Positions 1 to 11,499 of a DNA stretch of 64,000 nucleotides are shown one piece after another. Source of the DNA: Leuctra nigra (taxonomy: Eukaryota > Arthropoda > Insecta > Plecoptera > Leuctridae). The DNA is taken from NCBI GenBank assembly GCA_934045905.1, contig OW203769.1, positions 16,275,705-16,339,704 on the forward strand, given 5' to 3'. The position numbers were made by a program, and so were the translations under genes. The notes beneath the pieces were generated by a model. It was given only the letters and a program-made list of their open reading frames with translations, was not told where the DNA came from and searched no databases. Numbering within the stretch: the stretch's first letter is position 1; each line of letters starts with the position of its first letter.

Positions 1-560
1 GTTCGGCGAGTAACTATTCAAGGTCCAACAAGATGGCGGATACTCTTGCATCTACGTCACAAATCCACCCACTGCGTTGCTTTAAGCTGCGATGACCAGC
101 CTGCTACAAATAAAGTCTGTGCAGTGGAAATAAATACTTATTATCATTCTTATTCGTGTCTTATAAAGCCCCCGAAGTGTTCACAATCCAACCTTTTCTA
201 GAGTATTGAGCCTTTACCGAATAAAATCTCCAAACGGAAAAGGATCCGCTTCTTCTGATTCTTCCATATACAATATTCCATTCCACTATGTTTGATCTTC
301 CCACCATTAATCACGTATAGCTACATCCACTTGCTGCTCTCTTCATTTCATTCACTTCGCTCATGGGTCTTCCAATTCGTCTTTTATCCCCTTTTACTTA
401 CTTGATCGTAGCCAGTTTCGGCATTTTGATTACCCATACTCCTCACTTTCCCAATCCACCTCAAATCTCTCCAAATATTATAACCCAATCTTTCCCCCCC
501 AAGATCACTTTAAATCACCCTATTTTTATATTCCTCTCACTCTCTTTGTAACTCTAATTT
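1..560. repeat. Left copy of a duplicated 3'-flank block (partner 2699-3290)
   Basis: The first ~160 bases recur almost unchanged from 2699 onward, including the phrase CAACAAGATGGCGGATACTC and the polyadenylation-like AATAAA motifs that follow. Similarity continues, more diverged, to about 560 (copy 2 to about 3290). Copy 2 lies directly behind gene A. The simplest reading is that the window opens in the 3' flank of one more paralogue of gene A/B lying to the left; that is inference. The three-frame ORFs here look like chance. Confidence 0.7.
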
Positions 561-572
561 ATGTTACTAAGC

Positions 573-624
573 TAAAAGCGAGCGTCTCCACTTAAAACTT
601 ATGGCTCGTTTCTGTCTGTCTGCC

Positions 625-672
<48 letters not shown>

Positions 673-1153
673 AATCAATCTTTCTGTCTGTCTGTTCTTT
701 TCTGGTTTCAAAATGGCGGCATAAAACCATTCATAACAAAAGGCACCACAGACGCCAAAAGTGCACTTGTGGTAAACATTTCAGATCGATCGGTTCAGCC
801 GTTTAGGCTGTGGCGGTGATAGCAACGTTTAACCATCTTCATCATCTGATGGAGATAGGTTTTAAAAGGGGTGTAATTTCACTGGCTTTACGACCCTCTA
901 GCTCGCAAATGGCATAACCTGTTGATCCCAAATTTGGTATATGGGATGGGGTGGGCCATAGCTCGAAATTAAGAACAATGTTAGATTTTCCAATTTGTAG
1001 GCCGTAAATGCCATGTTGTTGTTTACAGTAAAAGTTATCGAAGTGAGTATAACGAAGGCCTCGGTCTGCTTCTCAGTTTATTAGGCAGTAGTATGTTTAT
1101 TGAATGTGAGTGTACTGTACGACTTGGCTGGGTGGAACGACCGCTCCACTAGA
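573..1153 (+). repeat. Interspersed repeat, copy 1 (partner 41650-42113)
   Basis: Starts near a GCGAGCGTCTCC motif, passes through a CTGT microsatellite and an AAAATGGCGGC box, and ends at the phrase CGACCGCTCCACTAGATGA. The body from about 712 to 1153 matches 41690-42113 closely (shared phrases GTTTAGGCTGTGGCGGTGAT, TGGGGTGGGCCATAGCTCGA). No coding potential is visible, so it is a non-autonomous or decayed element. Its class cannot be assigned from sequence alone. Confidence 0.75.
613..672. repeat. CTGT tetranucleotide microsatellite
   Basis: About 14 tandem CTGT units, nearly uninterrupted, inside the interspersed repeat. The open frame through it only reflects the repeat. Confidence 0.95.
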
Positions 1154-1179
1154 TGACGCAAAACATTTTCGATCACACA

Positions 1180-1365
1180 TGAAACATCGTAATTGTTTTT
1201 TTAATCACCATAACCTATGCTTATTATTATAGCAGTTATACTTAATTGATTCTAATAGTCTTGAATGTGGACATTAACGAATGCATACGTGCAGTTTGTG
1301 TAAATACTTGTGCAGTGCAGCAGCCAATCTCTTATAGGACAGATGCAGATGAAATGAGACAGAAG
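1180..1365 (+). promoter_or_regulatory. Conserved upstream region of gene A
   Basis: These ~185 bases align with 5160-5324, directly upstream of gene B's start codon (shared TAATCACC, CTTATTATTA, TGCAGTGCAG-like phrases, and the run GACAGAAG before ATG). Conservation up to the ATG, where introns nearby have diverged, suggests a shared promoter and 5'UTR. In gene B the matching position reads TATAAATG (5259-5266); in gene A it reads TGTAAATA, so the TATA-like box is degraded here. Confidence 0.6.
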
Positions 1366-2462
1366 ATGTGTCTGAGATATCTCCTTATCGTTGGAGCAGC
1401 GATGATGTGGTTGTCTACAGCTGCAGCAGGTGAGAGCTACATCTGGAAACAGCTGCGTGCTACAGCTGTGAGCATCGATGTAGGCGCTCAAATATTTATC
1501 TTTCTGCCCAACTCTTTAAGATAGTTCGTCTTAGAACAAAAACAGTGTACGAGGTCTGAAATCGCACATTTTAAATATCGTCACTGACACCTAAACACGT
1601 AGCACTCAATTATCAATATCACTAAAACTAAACGAGATATCCACAATCCACGTACGTGGCGTTACAGAGGAGGTTTTGTGCAACGCAATGCTGCCAACCG
1701 CATGTCGCTAAATATCTCCAATATAGTCCGTAATGCAAAAAGTTCGGTTACTTTTGAATAGACTTCGTATACATTACCATGGATGTCAATTAGCTGGTAT
1801 ATTTTGTTATTTCAACTGTAAATTAAATCATTTCTACATTATTTCCTATCCAACAAAAATGTTTGCAATTTGCATATATTACATAATGGTATGTTTTATA
1901 ACTTGGGTACAAATTTCATAACCCAATCTTTAATAGTTTCGATATAGTGACCTCTCAAACAGGGGCAATTTTTGCGCCACCCGGTATATAGGCCCGGCCT
2001 GTATCGCATAGAAATTTTCACATACAAATAAATGACAATTTTGCAATTTAAGGTAAATTGGTGATCAAAGACAATATTGATCAAGATGCTACTACATGTG
2101 GACCTCCAGAACCACCCACGGAACCAACAAAGACAACAAAGTCACCGCAGCCCACTGAAACAGGAATCACGCCCGATCAACCCACACTGCCGACAGTGAC
2201 ATCTGTGGGACCTACAGAGACTCCGGGAAATTCCACTAAGCGAACAGCCGCGCCCTCTGCGAAATCGAATTCAATTAACATTAGCAACAACAACATCAAC
2301 AACAACACCAATATTATAATCAACAAAAACAAACCCAACTGTGAGAACAAAAACAAAGAAATCTGCGGCCGCAGCAACAACAACAATAACAATAACAACA
2401 ACAATAACAACAACAACGCCGACAACAGCAACAACAACAACAATAACAACAATAACAACTGA
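1366..2462 (+). CDS. Gene A: small secreted Thr/Pro/Asn-rich protein (paralogue of gene B)
   Basis: Model: exon 1 1366-1429 (64 nt, phase 1) and exon 2 2053-2462, giving 157 residues. Exon 1 encodes the signal peptide MCLRYLLIVGAAMMWLSTAA, differing from gene B's signal at only a few residues, with the same GCAGCAG/GTGAG donor. The exon 2 acceptor follows TTTGCAATTTAAG; a second phase-compatible acceptor is at 2070. The mature part starts with a CGPPEPPTEPTKTTKSP stretch, comparable to PPEPAE after gene B's third splice, then becomes Asn-rich from an AAC microsatellite. No Ig exons fit between 1430 and 2052, so A is either a truncated paralogue or a gene with a different payload. The last part also reads Thr-rich in the +1 frame, up to a possible donor at 2464, so the 3' end is uncertain. 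Confidence 0.55.
2374..2459. repeat. AAC/AAT trinucleotide tract within gene A
   Basis: Runs of AAC with occasional AAT and one GCCGAC interruption. Read in the gene A frame it gives poly-Asn; in the next frame it gives a Thr/Ile-rich mucin-like run. Such tracts are length-unstable and could explain a frame change. Confidence 0.9.
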
Positions 2463-2698
2463 AGTAAGTGCACAAATAAATCTATGAATCCAACAACGAT
2501 TGACGCTTTGCCATTGTCATCTTCACCAATCCAACTCCCCCGAAGGTCTAAATTGTCCTACGTCTAAGAGGACAGCTGAAGGTCATCTATGACAGGCACG
2601 GAAGAGATAATTCTTGAACAACATCTGTCCACATTTCATCTAAATCGTGCTTTAGACAAGAATGTTGTAAGTAGAACTAGAGATTTTTCTGCTTTCAG

Positions 2699-3290
2699 TT
2701 CGGCGAGTAACTATTCGAGGTCCAACAAGATGGCGGATACTCTTGCAACTACGTCAGAAATCCATCCACTGCGTTGCTTTATGCTGCGATGACCAGCCTG
2801 CTACAAATAAAGTGTTTTTTGTAGCTGTGCAGTGGAAATAAATACATATTATCATTCTTAATGGTTACTATTTATAAAGCCCCGGAAAAGTTCATTTTCC
2901 AATCCTTCCTTTTCTCACAAGCTCTCTTATAACTCCATCCACTTGTTTCTGCCATCTTGGATATTGTCTTCAATCAAATTCATTCACTTCACCCCAGGGG
3001 CTGGATTCACGAAAAGTATTAACTGCTAATGAATATTATCATTTGATTTAAGAACAAGAACACCATGTAAATGAAAGATAATACCAAAGAAAGTACGTAT
3101 TAGGAGATAATTCTTCTTTGTGAATCCAGTCCCTGGTCTCTTAATTCGTCTTTTATCCTCTTTAACTTTCTTCGTAGCCAGCTTCGAAATTCTTTGATAA
3201 CCCATTCTCTTCACTTTCCCAGTCCACCTCAACCCACCTATCCATTATAGCTCAATCTTTCCACGCCAAGATCACACCCACCAGCTGGTT
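2699..3290. repeat. Right copy of the duplicated 3'-flank block
   Basis: Matches 1-560. It carries CAAATAAAG near 2806 and AAATAAATAC near 2838, usable as polyadenylation signals for gene A. It is interrupted by a 143-bp MITE at 2994-3136 that is absent from the left copy. Confidence 0.75.
2994..3136. mobile_element. 143-bp MITE with CCAGGG..CTGGATTCAC TIRs
   Basis: Left end CCAGGGGCTGGATTCACGAA and right end TTTGTGAATCCAGTCCCTGG are inverted copies. The interior has GTATTAACTGC and TACGTATTAGGAGATAAT as further inverted matches. A close relative lies at 49053-49187. The left copy of the host duplication reads straight across this site, so this is an insertion after duplication. Confidence 0.85.
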
Positions 3291-4650
3291 ACCTTGACAA
3301 CAATTGACAAACAAGGCGTATTGAAAAAGGCTGTATTTTTCAAATTATAATCCACTGCCACATCGTTTATGACCTTTGATTTCTACTTGTCTTTCATGGT
3401 GGCCTATTTCAAGCCTAGCAAAGACATAGCATTAACATTAGCAATATTTACGTAGATTATAATGGAGCGAATAGTTAGCACAATTCCCACCTCCACCGCT
3501 GTTCAAGAGCTCTGCGGGCAAGTTTAGAATTTTAAGTTTATTATTGGCCGCATTTCGAGACCGCAAAAGTTTTGAAGTTGACGTTCTTTCCTTGTGGTGG
3601 GGGTGGGGGAAGTGTAAGCCTTGACACATTTCACAACAATGTGTGCTTCTGTTTTCTCGACTGCATTGAACAGGCGCGTAGGAACATGCATGGATCAACT
3701 GTTCAGTTAGAGAGGTCGTTAATGTATGCATTTTTCAGCGGGTAGATGGTTTATGCTTTATGGACAGTCAGTGGGTTGGACAAATTAAAAGATGGATCTA
3801 AGAGATAGAGACACTGCAGTAGAAAAGCCATTGGAAAAGGAAGCAAAAACTCTGCTGAATCGTGAAGTGTAGTTAGTAAGGAGAAGAGACACCCACTTGA
3901 CGAAGATGGGGGTGAGAAATCTGCTATAGAGGTTGCATTATCTACATGGTATTAGGTTAGCAAATAGATGGCTGAGGGCATTAGGATTTCATGTCATTAT
4001 GTGGCATTATATTTTCAAATATCTTATGAGATAACATTGGAAATGTAGTTTTAGGTCCAACGTATCGTATGTTAGATGCATAAGAAATTCTTGGCTGTGT
4101 CGTGCAACCACACCATTAATAAACACTAAAACAATCAGCTAAAATACTAATAAACAAAGTCCAGAGTGAAAAGCAATTACTCAAGTTCTCATTTCCCTCC
4201 AATCGCCTTCCTAATGTGCGCTGTTAGTAATAATAACATTGTTCTTGTTTCTAATGAGTACCCATTGAAAGTTGATTATATCTGCGTCATAGGCTATCAA
4301 AAACATCACACATGCAATAACTTGTAAAAAGACTGCCAAGCACCTCCACACTACTTACAGTTAGCGATAAGGTATGTTGATCCCTTGTAATAGCCGAGGT
4401 TGACCAATCGGGACACGTTGTTCAGGGTTGCTAGAATCTCTCTGCAAATGTTCGTGAACTTTTTCCAGAGGTTTGATACTTCTGACGTCACAAACGAATG
4501 GCAAATTGAAAATAGATTAGAAATCGTTTTAATTTATTTTAGTTTCGGACCACATTTTTAAAATATGTTATAAATATTTTTAAAATCTTAGTCAGTGGGA
4601 CCAACATTTTAATAGACATTTAAATTTTCAAACAAATCAAACATAAACAC
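3291..4650. other. Intergenic, no gene seen
   Basis: AT-rich sequence between the gene A flank and the SINE. No splice-bounded or signal-bearing ORF was seen; the minus-strand frame at 3438-3731 has no recognisable domain. Confidence 0.6.
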
Positions 4651-4942
4651 GGAACAGATGGCTGAGTGGTAACGCTCTGAACTTGTATTCCGGAAGCCCG
4701 GGTTCGATTCCCGCGGCCGTCCTTCCTGGCTGTTTGTTTTCGTGGTATTCCCTCAATCGACAGGCAAATGCTGGGAAGGTACCCTACTTATAGGCCACGA
4801 CCGCCTCCTTCCCACCTTCCATCCACTCTTCTCATCTACTCTTCACCATCATCTCCCAATCATCATCATATTCATAATCATTCATCCGTCGCCATTAGCC
4901 TCGCTGCAGAACAAGGCGACGTTAAGCTCCAGACAAAAAAAT
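4651..4942 (+). mobile_element. tRNA-derived SINE, copy 1
   Basis: The head carries an A-box-like TGGCTGAGTGG (4659-4669) and a B-box GGGTTCGATTCCC (about 4700-4712). The body runs through CGACAGGCAAATGCTGGGAA and the tail ends CAGACAAAAAAA. A second copy at 31079-31360 matches head, body and A-rich tail in the same order, which defines the family. The tRNA part cannot fold a normal acceptor stem because the body follows directly, so this is not a tRNA gene. Confidence 0.85.
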
Positions 4943-5159
4943 GAAACTTAAACATTAAGATTATTATTTAATGCTTGATATTTAATTGACATTCTTGTGT
5001 TGAAGTTTTTTCAAAATTGTTTTAACGAGAATGAAATTTTTACTGCTAGATGCATTTGATTATGTTTTTCCCAACATTTGTAGAGCAGAGACTTTTTACA
5101 CATATCGTTATCCTAGTTTATAGTATTGACATTCCCAGTCACGTAAGAAATAACTTAAT

Positions 5160-5324
5160 TGCACATAGTTTAATCACCCGTACCTATGATTATTATTAGC
5201 AGCTAAACTTTATTGAATCCTTATAGTCGTACAAACAAATACATACGAGTAGGTTTGTATAAATGCTTGCGCAGTGCAATAGCGAATCTCTTTTTGGACA
5301 GATGCAGTTAGAAGGCGACAGAAG
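5160..5324 (+). promoter_or_regulatory. Probable core promoter and 5'UTR of gene B
   Basis: TATAAATG at 5259-5266 lies about 60 bases before the ATG, giving a predicted transcription start near 5285-5295. The block aligns with the region upstream of gene A. The conserved GACAGAAG just before ATG supports the chosen start codon in both genes. Confidence 0.55.
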
Positions 5325-8300
5325 ATGTGTTTGAGATATGTCCTTGTCGTTGGTGCGGCGATGCTGTGGTTGTCTACATCTGCAGCAGGTGAGAGCTACA
5401 TCTGGAAACAGCTGCGTGCAACGCGCTACAGATCCACTTGATCTATTCAAACCCTTTAAAACAGTTGCTCCGTGCAGGGGTGCTCAAAGATATCTTCACC
5501 ACGATTAATATTAGCTACAGTACGTTCTATAAGGAATTTGCAACAGCGAAAAATCTATTTTCCATTTAGAATTCCTATTTTCCACACTAATTTTGGCTAG
5601 TTTTCTGACACTACCTCATATTCACCTCATAACAATAGAGGACCAAAGAAAATCCACATTTCTAAGGTGTATACAGTATTTTATTGGCGTTTTGTATTTT
5701 GGCATTTGCCCTCAGGCGCTGAAAGGTCCTTGTAGAACGTACTGTAGCAGCCTGCGAAATAAAAGCGTATACCCCAGAGGCCTCATTCACAAAGCAGGTT
5801 TAGCTCGGATTAGCTAACCTCCCATAAGAAATAACATTGGAAACATTCGCTAACACCGTCAAAATGTTTCGTGAATGACCCCCCAGGGACTGGATTCACG
5901 AAGCAGGTTTAGCTTGGATTAGCTCGTAGTCCCGTAAGGAATAACATTGGCTACCCCAGGTAACACCGTCAAAAAGTTTCGTGAATGAGGCCCCAGGGGC
6001 TCGATTCACGAAGCGGGGTTAGCTTGGGTTAGCTCGTAGTCCCATAAGAAATAATATTGGCTACCCCAGGTAACACCGTCAAAAAGTTTTGTGAATGAGG
6101 CCCCAGGGGATTTATTTTCGAGATAGTTCAAGACAAATTTCATACAGAGTCAAGCCGTTGACGTCAGACCAACGTGGCAGATTGAATTCTATTTCACTCT
6201 GACGTCACTCTGACGTCACGCTAGATTATACGTGCACTAAATTAGGGATCGAACTGGGATGCGAACCCAGACAATTCGAGTTACATCAGAGATCTCGGAC
6301 TTTGGTAAAGCATACGGCAGAAGAACCGAAGGGGCTGAGTTCGAATATCCCATCTGGGGTGTATGTTTATGTTTCGTAAGCCTCTGCCTATTACCAAATA
6401 AGCCCAAATTTATGTGCCTTCTATTGAACATAGTGAACATTTTCTTGTTCTTTACGATTTGTATTTCTATGTCAACGTTTGATTATTTTATGGGAAGAAA
6501 GTCATATTATAATTTTGTTGAACTATTATCTGCAGTTATGTCTTATTTTAATCTAAAGGATTTAAACAATATTGTATTTATTTGCAGGTCCTTGCAATTT
6601 CCAAAAGCGTGTCAAACGCGAGACTCAGCACAAGAACGGAAGCGTCAATCTGTTGACTCTGACTTGCGACTCCGACGAGAGCTTGCTGGGTTGCCAGTTC
6701 TACCGCGAGGGCCACGGCGTGATCGACTTCGACCTTGGCTCTGCCTCGCCGTCGACACCCGGCAACGTCTACGTCGGCACCGACCTCAAGTCAGGCTCCT
6801 GCGGGGTCAAGATGTCCGGCTTCGTGTCGGAGAAGAACTTCAAGGTCGCCTGTCGAGTCCGATGCAAGACAGGGGGATGGGTCTACAGCAACGTCACTAC
6901 CACGGGCTTTTACCATCGTGAGTCGAAATGATGTCACATCGATGCGTCATCACGTGGTCGCTCCAAGCCGGAGTTTGAAATCCCGAACAATGGAGCGTTT
7001 GGCAATGACTAAACGCACCCACGCACCCTATACCAATCCTCTTCTAAAATGGATCTTCTTCCACAGCTTTCCTCACATCTTCCTTCCACTCTCGGCGTTC
7101 GTCATCTCTTGAAGAGTCTGGTGCCAGAGTTTCAGAAGCCACCTATGAGGATCCATTAATCCTCATAAAAATCCTCATAAGCGCCCATACCAGCACATTT
7201 CCTTCGCTCTATCTCCTCTTCACTGTTTCCTCCTTATTCATTCACCTACGTATCTCTTCATTCATCCTTGTCACCATACAACTTCTTCTTTGCCCATATA
7301 TCTCAACTGCCATCAACCTTTGTTCTTCGTTATTTCCCAGGCTTAAGATCCGTATGTTATTACTTTTGCCATGGTGCTATAAGTTCTATTATTTGTTGGA
7401 TTCTGCAGTTTGTTCTGACCACCACATCGAGTTTTGTTTCTGAATCGCTTGTCTTCCCTGGATTTCCGGCTGTTATTCCGGCGACTACTTCACTCCAATG
7501 ATTTAACAGGACCCCAAGTCTTGAAATCAGCATTTTGAAACCGCTCCGACTTCATTGTTAAAAACTTGCAAAAGTTGACATCTAAGCCTTAAAGCACTAT
7601 CACACTAAGTTGCAACCCGTGTATGGAACCGGCGGTTGGAAAACATGGTTGGCCGCGCATGTGCAGAGACTGAATTTGGTCAACCCACCGTTTTTTTTGA
7701 AAAATAGAGAATTCTCTACTTTTCCTGTTCCAACAATTTGTTGTGGTACCACGTGACGTGAACTGACCAATAGGATGCTATAAATAATAGCTATAAATCA
7801 TATTTAACAGATGAATATTTAACTTGACATGTGTATGGATAAATATTGCGTATTATTATTAACTTGTACTTATTTAAATATCTATCTTTCACAATTAATC
7901 ACTCTAAAATATGAGATTTGGATTGCCGCTGTCAGATTTGTTTATTCCTTATACTTTTATGTAGGTTACTGTGGCAACCTTTTCCGAAACCGTAAACGGT
8001 GCTTTCTGCGCAACTCAAAAGTGTCAATTGTGAACCATCCAACATCAAACCAAACAGTTGCGTGTGATAGGCTTTTGCCTCTTTTTGCAATGAGGCAACA
8101 CAGCAATGAGGAAAACAATGATTTCAAGACTTGGGCTCCTGATACTAACTTACACACTCTGCTACCATTCTCGTTATTCCTTTCTCCCCAGTATTTCTCT
8201 TGTAATATCCTGACTTCCCGTATGTATCTGATAATCTACGCACCATATAGTTTCAGGAAATGAGACGCTGCCCAAGAACGTGGCCGATCCACCGGGAGAT

Positions 8301-11300
8301 GCCGTGGTATTCCACGGCCAGAGTCTGACCATCCTCAACCGTCTGGAGGACCGCACACTGCGCCTGTCCGCCTGCAAGTACAAGCTGCTCGGACAGTGGG
8401 TTAACTTCGACAAGGGGCCGAAGAGTCCGAAGACGGAGGACTTCGAGTACCACGGCACCGGACTGGACCACGGAGACTGCGGCGTTCACTTGTTTCACGT
8501 CGACGAGAGGTTCAACGGATTCGCGGCTCTCGGCTTCCGAGTGGAAGGGCGGAAGACTACATACGATGACCTAGGACACTCAATAATAGTCGCAAGTGAG
8601 TTCTCATTATTATACATACTTCTCTACGAAGAGGTCTTCAGAACATAACTAAACTTGTTTTTCAATTATTTTTAATTGGTCTTAGTAACAAGTTATATGA
8701 ACTAGTTCAATTGAATACATGATAATTCCTGTATGTACTTAAATACTTCTAGTCGTATTAAACCCCTTGTGGACGTAACAGAGGTATTTATGTAATGCGT
8801 TATAATTTAGGTGAGTCCAATTTGAACTAAACACTCACTTAGGTAATTTTTCCCAGCCTCGATAGTGGGAAGCAAAATCAATGAAAAACATTGAAAATCC
8901 CGAGTACGTCCCTTTACTAAACACAACAATGCCACATTTAGGGAGTACCGTAATTTATAATTCCGTTTCAGAACCTCCAGAACCAGCAGAGTTGCTTGTA
9001 AACGGGACTGATCTGAAGGAAGGAGACACCTTGTTTGCGACGTGCTCTGCCAGGAACAGTCGTCCTGTCACCAACATTACGTGGTATCTAGGCAACGACG
9101 TGATCCGTAGCGATGCTGGGGACGACTCTCCTGTCCACACGGAATGGCGCTTCCCTCACAGCTTGCAGTCAAAAACCCAACGCATATCCAGACCGGTGAC
9201 GCTGCAGGACGACGGCAAGATGCTGGTCTGTGTGACGCAACATCTGGCCAATCAGAACCGAGGAGGCACTGACCATAATACAGTCAAGATTAGTGTGAGA
9301 GGGAAGGATGCTATTCCTTGCGACCCTTGTTGCCAACCGGAGTGCCCACCTTGTCCGGGCCCACCAGGTCCGTCTTCCGAGCCAACACCCTCTACCGGAT
9401 CAACCCCACCCTATACCGGACAGTCAACCCCCTCTACCGGACCGACTAGCAGCACAACGACGAGAAAAACAACGACACCTACGGGCCCCACTAGATGGCC
9501 CACGACGCCTACGGGGCCGACAGCCCCCTCTACCAGACCGACTAGAAGCACAACAGAGAAAACACCGTCACCTACGGGCTCCACTAGATGGCCCCCGACA
9601 CCAACGGGGCCGACAACCCCCTCTACCAGACCGACTAGAAGCACAACGGAGAAAACACCGTCACCTACGGGCTCCACTAGATGGCCCCCGACACCTACGG
9701 GGCCGACAACCCCCTCTACCGGACCGACTAGAAGCACAACGGAGAAAACATCGTCACCTACGGGCTCCACTAGATGGCCCCCGACACCTACGGGGCCGAC
9801 AACCCCCTCTACCAGACCGACCAGAAGCACAACGGAGAAAACACCGTCACCTACGGGCTCCACTAGATGGCCCCCGACACCTACGGGGCCGACAACCCCC
9901 TCTACCAGACCGACTAGAAGCACAACGGAGAAAACACCGTCACCTACGGGCTCCACCAGATGGCCCCCGACACCTACGGGGCCGTCAACCCCCTCTACCA
10001 GACCGACTAGAAGCACAACGGAGAAAACACCGTCACCTACGGGCTCCACTAGATGGCCCCCGACACCTACGGGGCCGTCAACCCCCTCTACCAGACCGAC
10101 TAGAAGCACAACAGAGAAAACACTGTCACCTACGGGCTCCACTAGATGGCCCCCGACATCTACGGGGCCGACAACCCCCTCTACCAGACCGACTAGAAGC
10201 ACAACGGAGAAAACACCGTCACCTACGGGCTCCACTAGATGGCCCCCGACACCTACGGGGTCGACAACCCCCTCTACCAGACCGACTAGAAGCACAACGG
10301 AGAAAACACCGTCACCTACGGGCTCCACTAGATGGCCCCCGACACCTACGGGGCCGACAACCCCCTCTACCGGACCGACTAGAAGCACAACGGAGAAAAC
10401 ACCGTCACCTACGGGCTCCACTAGATGGCCCCCGACACCTACGGGGCCGACAACCCCCTCTACCAGACCGACTAGAAGCACAACGGAGAAAACACCGTCA
10501 CCTACGGGCTCCACTAGATGGCCCCCGACACCTACGGGGCCGACAACCCCCTCTACCGGACCGACTAGAAGCACAACGGAGAAAACACCGTCACCTACGG
10601 GCTCCACTAGATGGCCCCCGACACCTACGGGGCCGACAACCCCCTCTACCAGACCGACTAGAAGCACAACGGAGAAAACACCGTCACCTACGGGCTCCAC
10701 TAGATGGCCCCCGACACCTACGGGGCCGACAACCCCCTCTACCAGACCGACTAGAAGCACAACGGAGAAAACACCGTCACCTACGGGCTCCACTAGATGG
10801 CCCCCGACACCTACGGGGCCGACAACCCCCTCTACCAGACCGACTAGAAGCACAACGGAGAAAACACCGTCACCTACGGGCTCCACTAGATGGCCCCCGA
10901 CACCTACGGGGCCGACAACCCCCTCTACCAGACCGACTAGAAGCACAACGGAGAAAACACCGTCACCTACGGGCTCCACTAGATGGCCCCCGACACCTAC
11001 GGGGCCGTCAACCCCCTCTACCAGACCGACTAGAAGCACAACGGAGAAAACACCAACACCTACGGGCTCCACTAGATGGCCCCCGACACCTACGGGGCCG
11101 TCAACCCCCTCTACCAGACCGACTAGAAGCACAACGGAGAAAACACCAGCACCTACGGGCTCCATTAGATGGCCCCCGACACCTACGGGGCCGACAACCC
11201 CCTCTACCGGACCAACTAGAAGCACAACGGAGAAAACAACGACACCTACGGGCTCTACTGGACGGTCCACGACGCCAACGCCGCCGTATCCGGAGACAAC

Positions 11301-11499
11301 CACGCCACCGACCGAACCGACCAAACCTTCAACGCTGACTACGGAACCCACTGAAAAAACCACAACGGGATACACTCCGCCCGAGAGGACGGTGTGTGAA
11401 ACTCACGAAGAAGGAGAGACGCCCAACACTCCGATAACTAAACGTCCGGCTCCCACACTGGAGCCTGCAATGAGGCTTAGACATGTGAAATCCGCTTAA
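5325..11499 (+). CDS. Gene B: secreted Ig-domain protein with Cys/Pro hinge and mucin-like repeat tail
   Basis: Four exons: 5325-5388, 6588-6917, 8257-8595, 8972-11499; phases 1/1/1 agree and the total is 1086 residues. Exon 1 is a signal peptide (about residues 1-21). Exon 2 (residues 22-131) and exon 3 (132-244) each look like a divergent Ig-like module with a shared G-S/D-C-G-V motif (GSCGVK, GDCGVH). Exon 4 starts with a clearer C2-type Ig domain (about 246-355: LFATCSAR, ITWYLG, DDGKMLVCV). A Cys/Pro hinge at about 360-378 (CDPCCQPECPPCPGPPGP) follows, then about nineteen 31-residue Thr/Ser/Pro repeats (about 410-1010) likely to be heavily O-glycosylated, and a short tail. No transmembrane or GPI signal is seen, so it is probably secreted. 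A role in recognition or adhesion is inference. AATAAA lies near 11679. Confidence 0.8.
5780..6117. mobile_element. Three head-to-tail ~115-bp MITE copies
   Basis: Three adjacent units each run from a GATTCACGAAGCAGG-like left end through CCCATAAGAAATAA and GGTAACACCGTCAAAA to a TTTCGTGAATGAGGCCCC right end. The ends are inverted copies of each other. They share the CCAGGG..GATTCACGAA terminus with the 2994-3136 element. They lie in intron 1 of gene B; the third copy is the most similar to the second. Confidence 0.8.
6118..6587. other. Remainder of gene B intron 1
   Basis: Contains tandem CTGACGTCA motifs near 6200 and a repeat-like GGATGCGAACCCAGAC stretch resembling tRNA-type B-box sequence. 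Nothing codes here; the open frame across 6259-6921 is a shadow of exon 2. Confidence 0.5.
6918..8256. other. Gene B intron 2
   Basis: Begins GTGAGTCG after TACCATC and ends TATAGTTTCAG. AT-rich, no coding signal. The frames at 7268 and 7829 lack flanking splice logic or domains. Confidence 0.7.
9466..11270 (+). repeat. 93-bp coding minisatellite (31-residue mucin repeat)
   Basis: About nineteen units of exactly 93 bp, each containing TCCACTAGATGGCCCCCGAC and GACTAGAAGCACAACGGAG. Encoded pattern: TTPSTRPTRSTTEKTPSPTG then STRWPPTPTGP. Most units differ by single bases. Because 93 is a multiple of 3, all frames without a stop in one unit stay open throughout, which creates long false ORFs in one other forward frame and one reverse frame. 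Confidence 0.95.

Noticed and set aside
4651..4725. Functional tRNA gene
   Set aside because: It has polymerase III box motifs but continues into a shared body and A-rich tail found again at 31079-31360, so it is a SINE.
9308..11375. Two long overlapping ORFs (676 residues forward in another frame, 654 residues reverse)
   Set aside because: They are shadows of the 93-bp repeat. The unit length is a multiple of 3, so any stop-free frame stays open. Neither has splice partners or a signal peptide.
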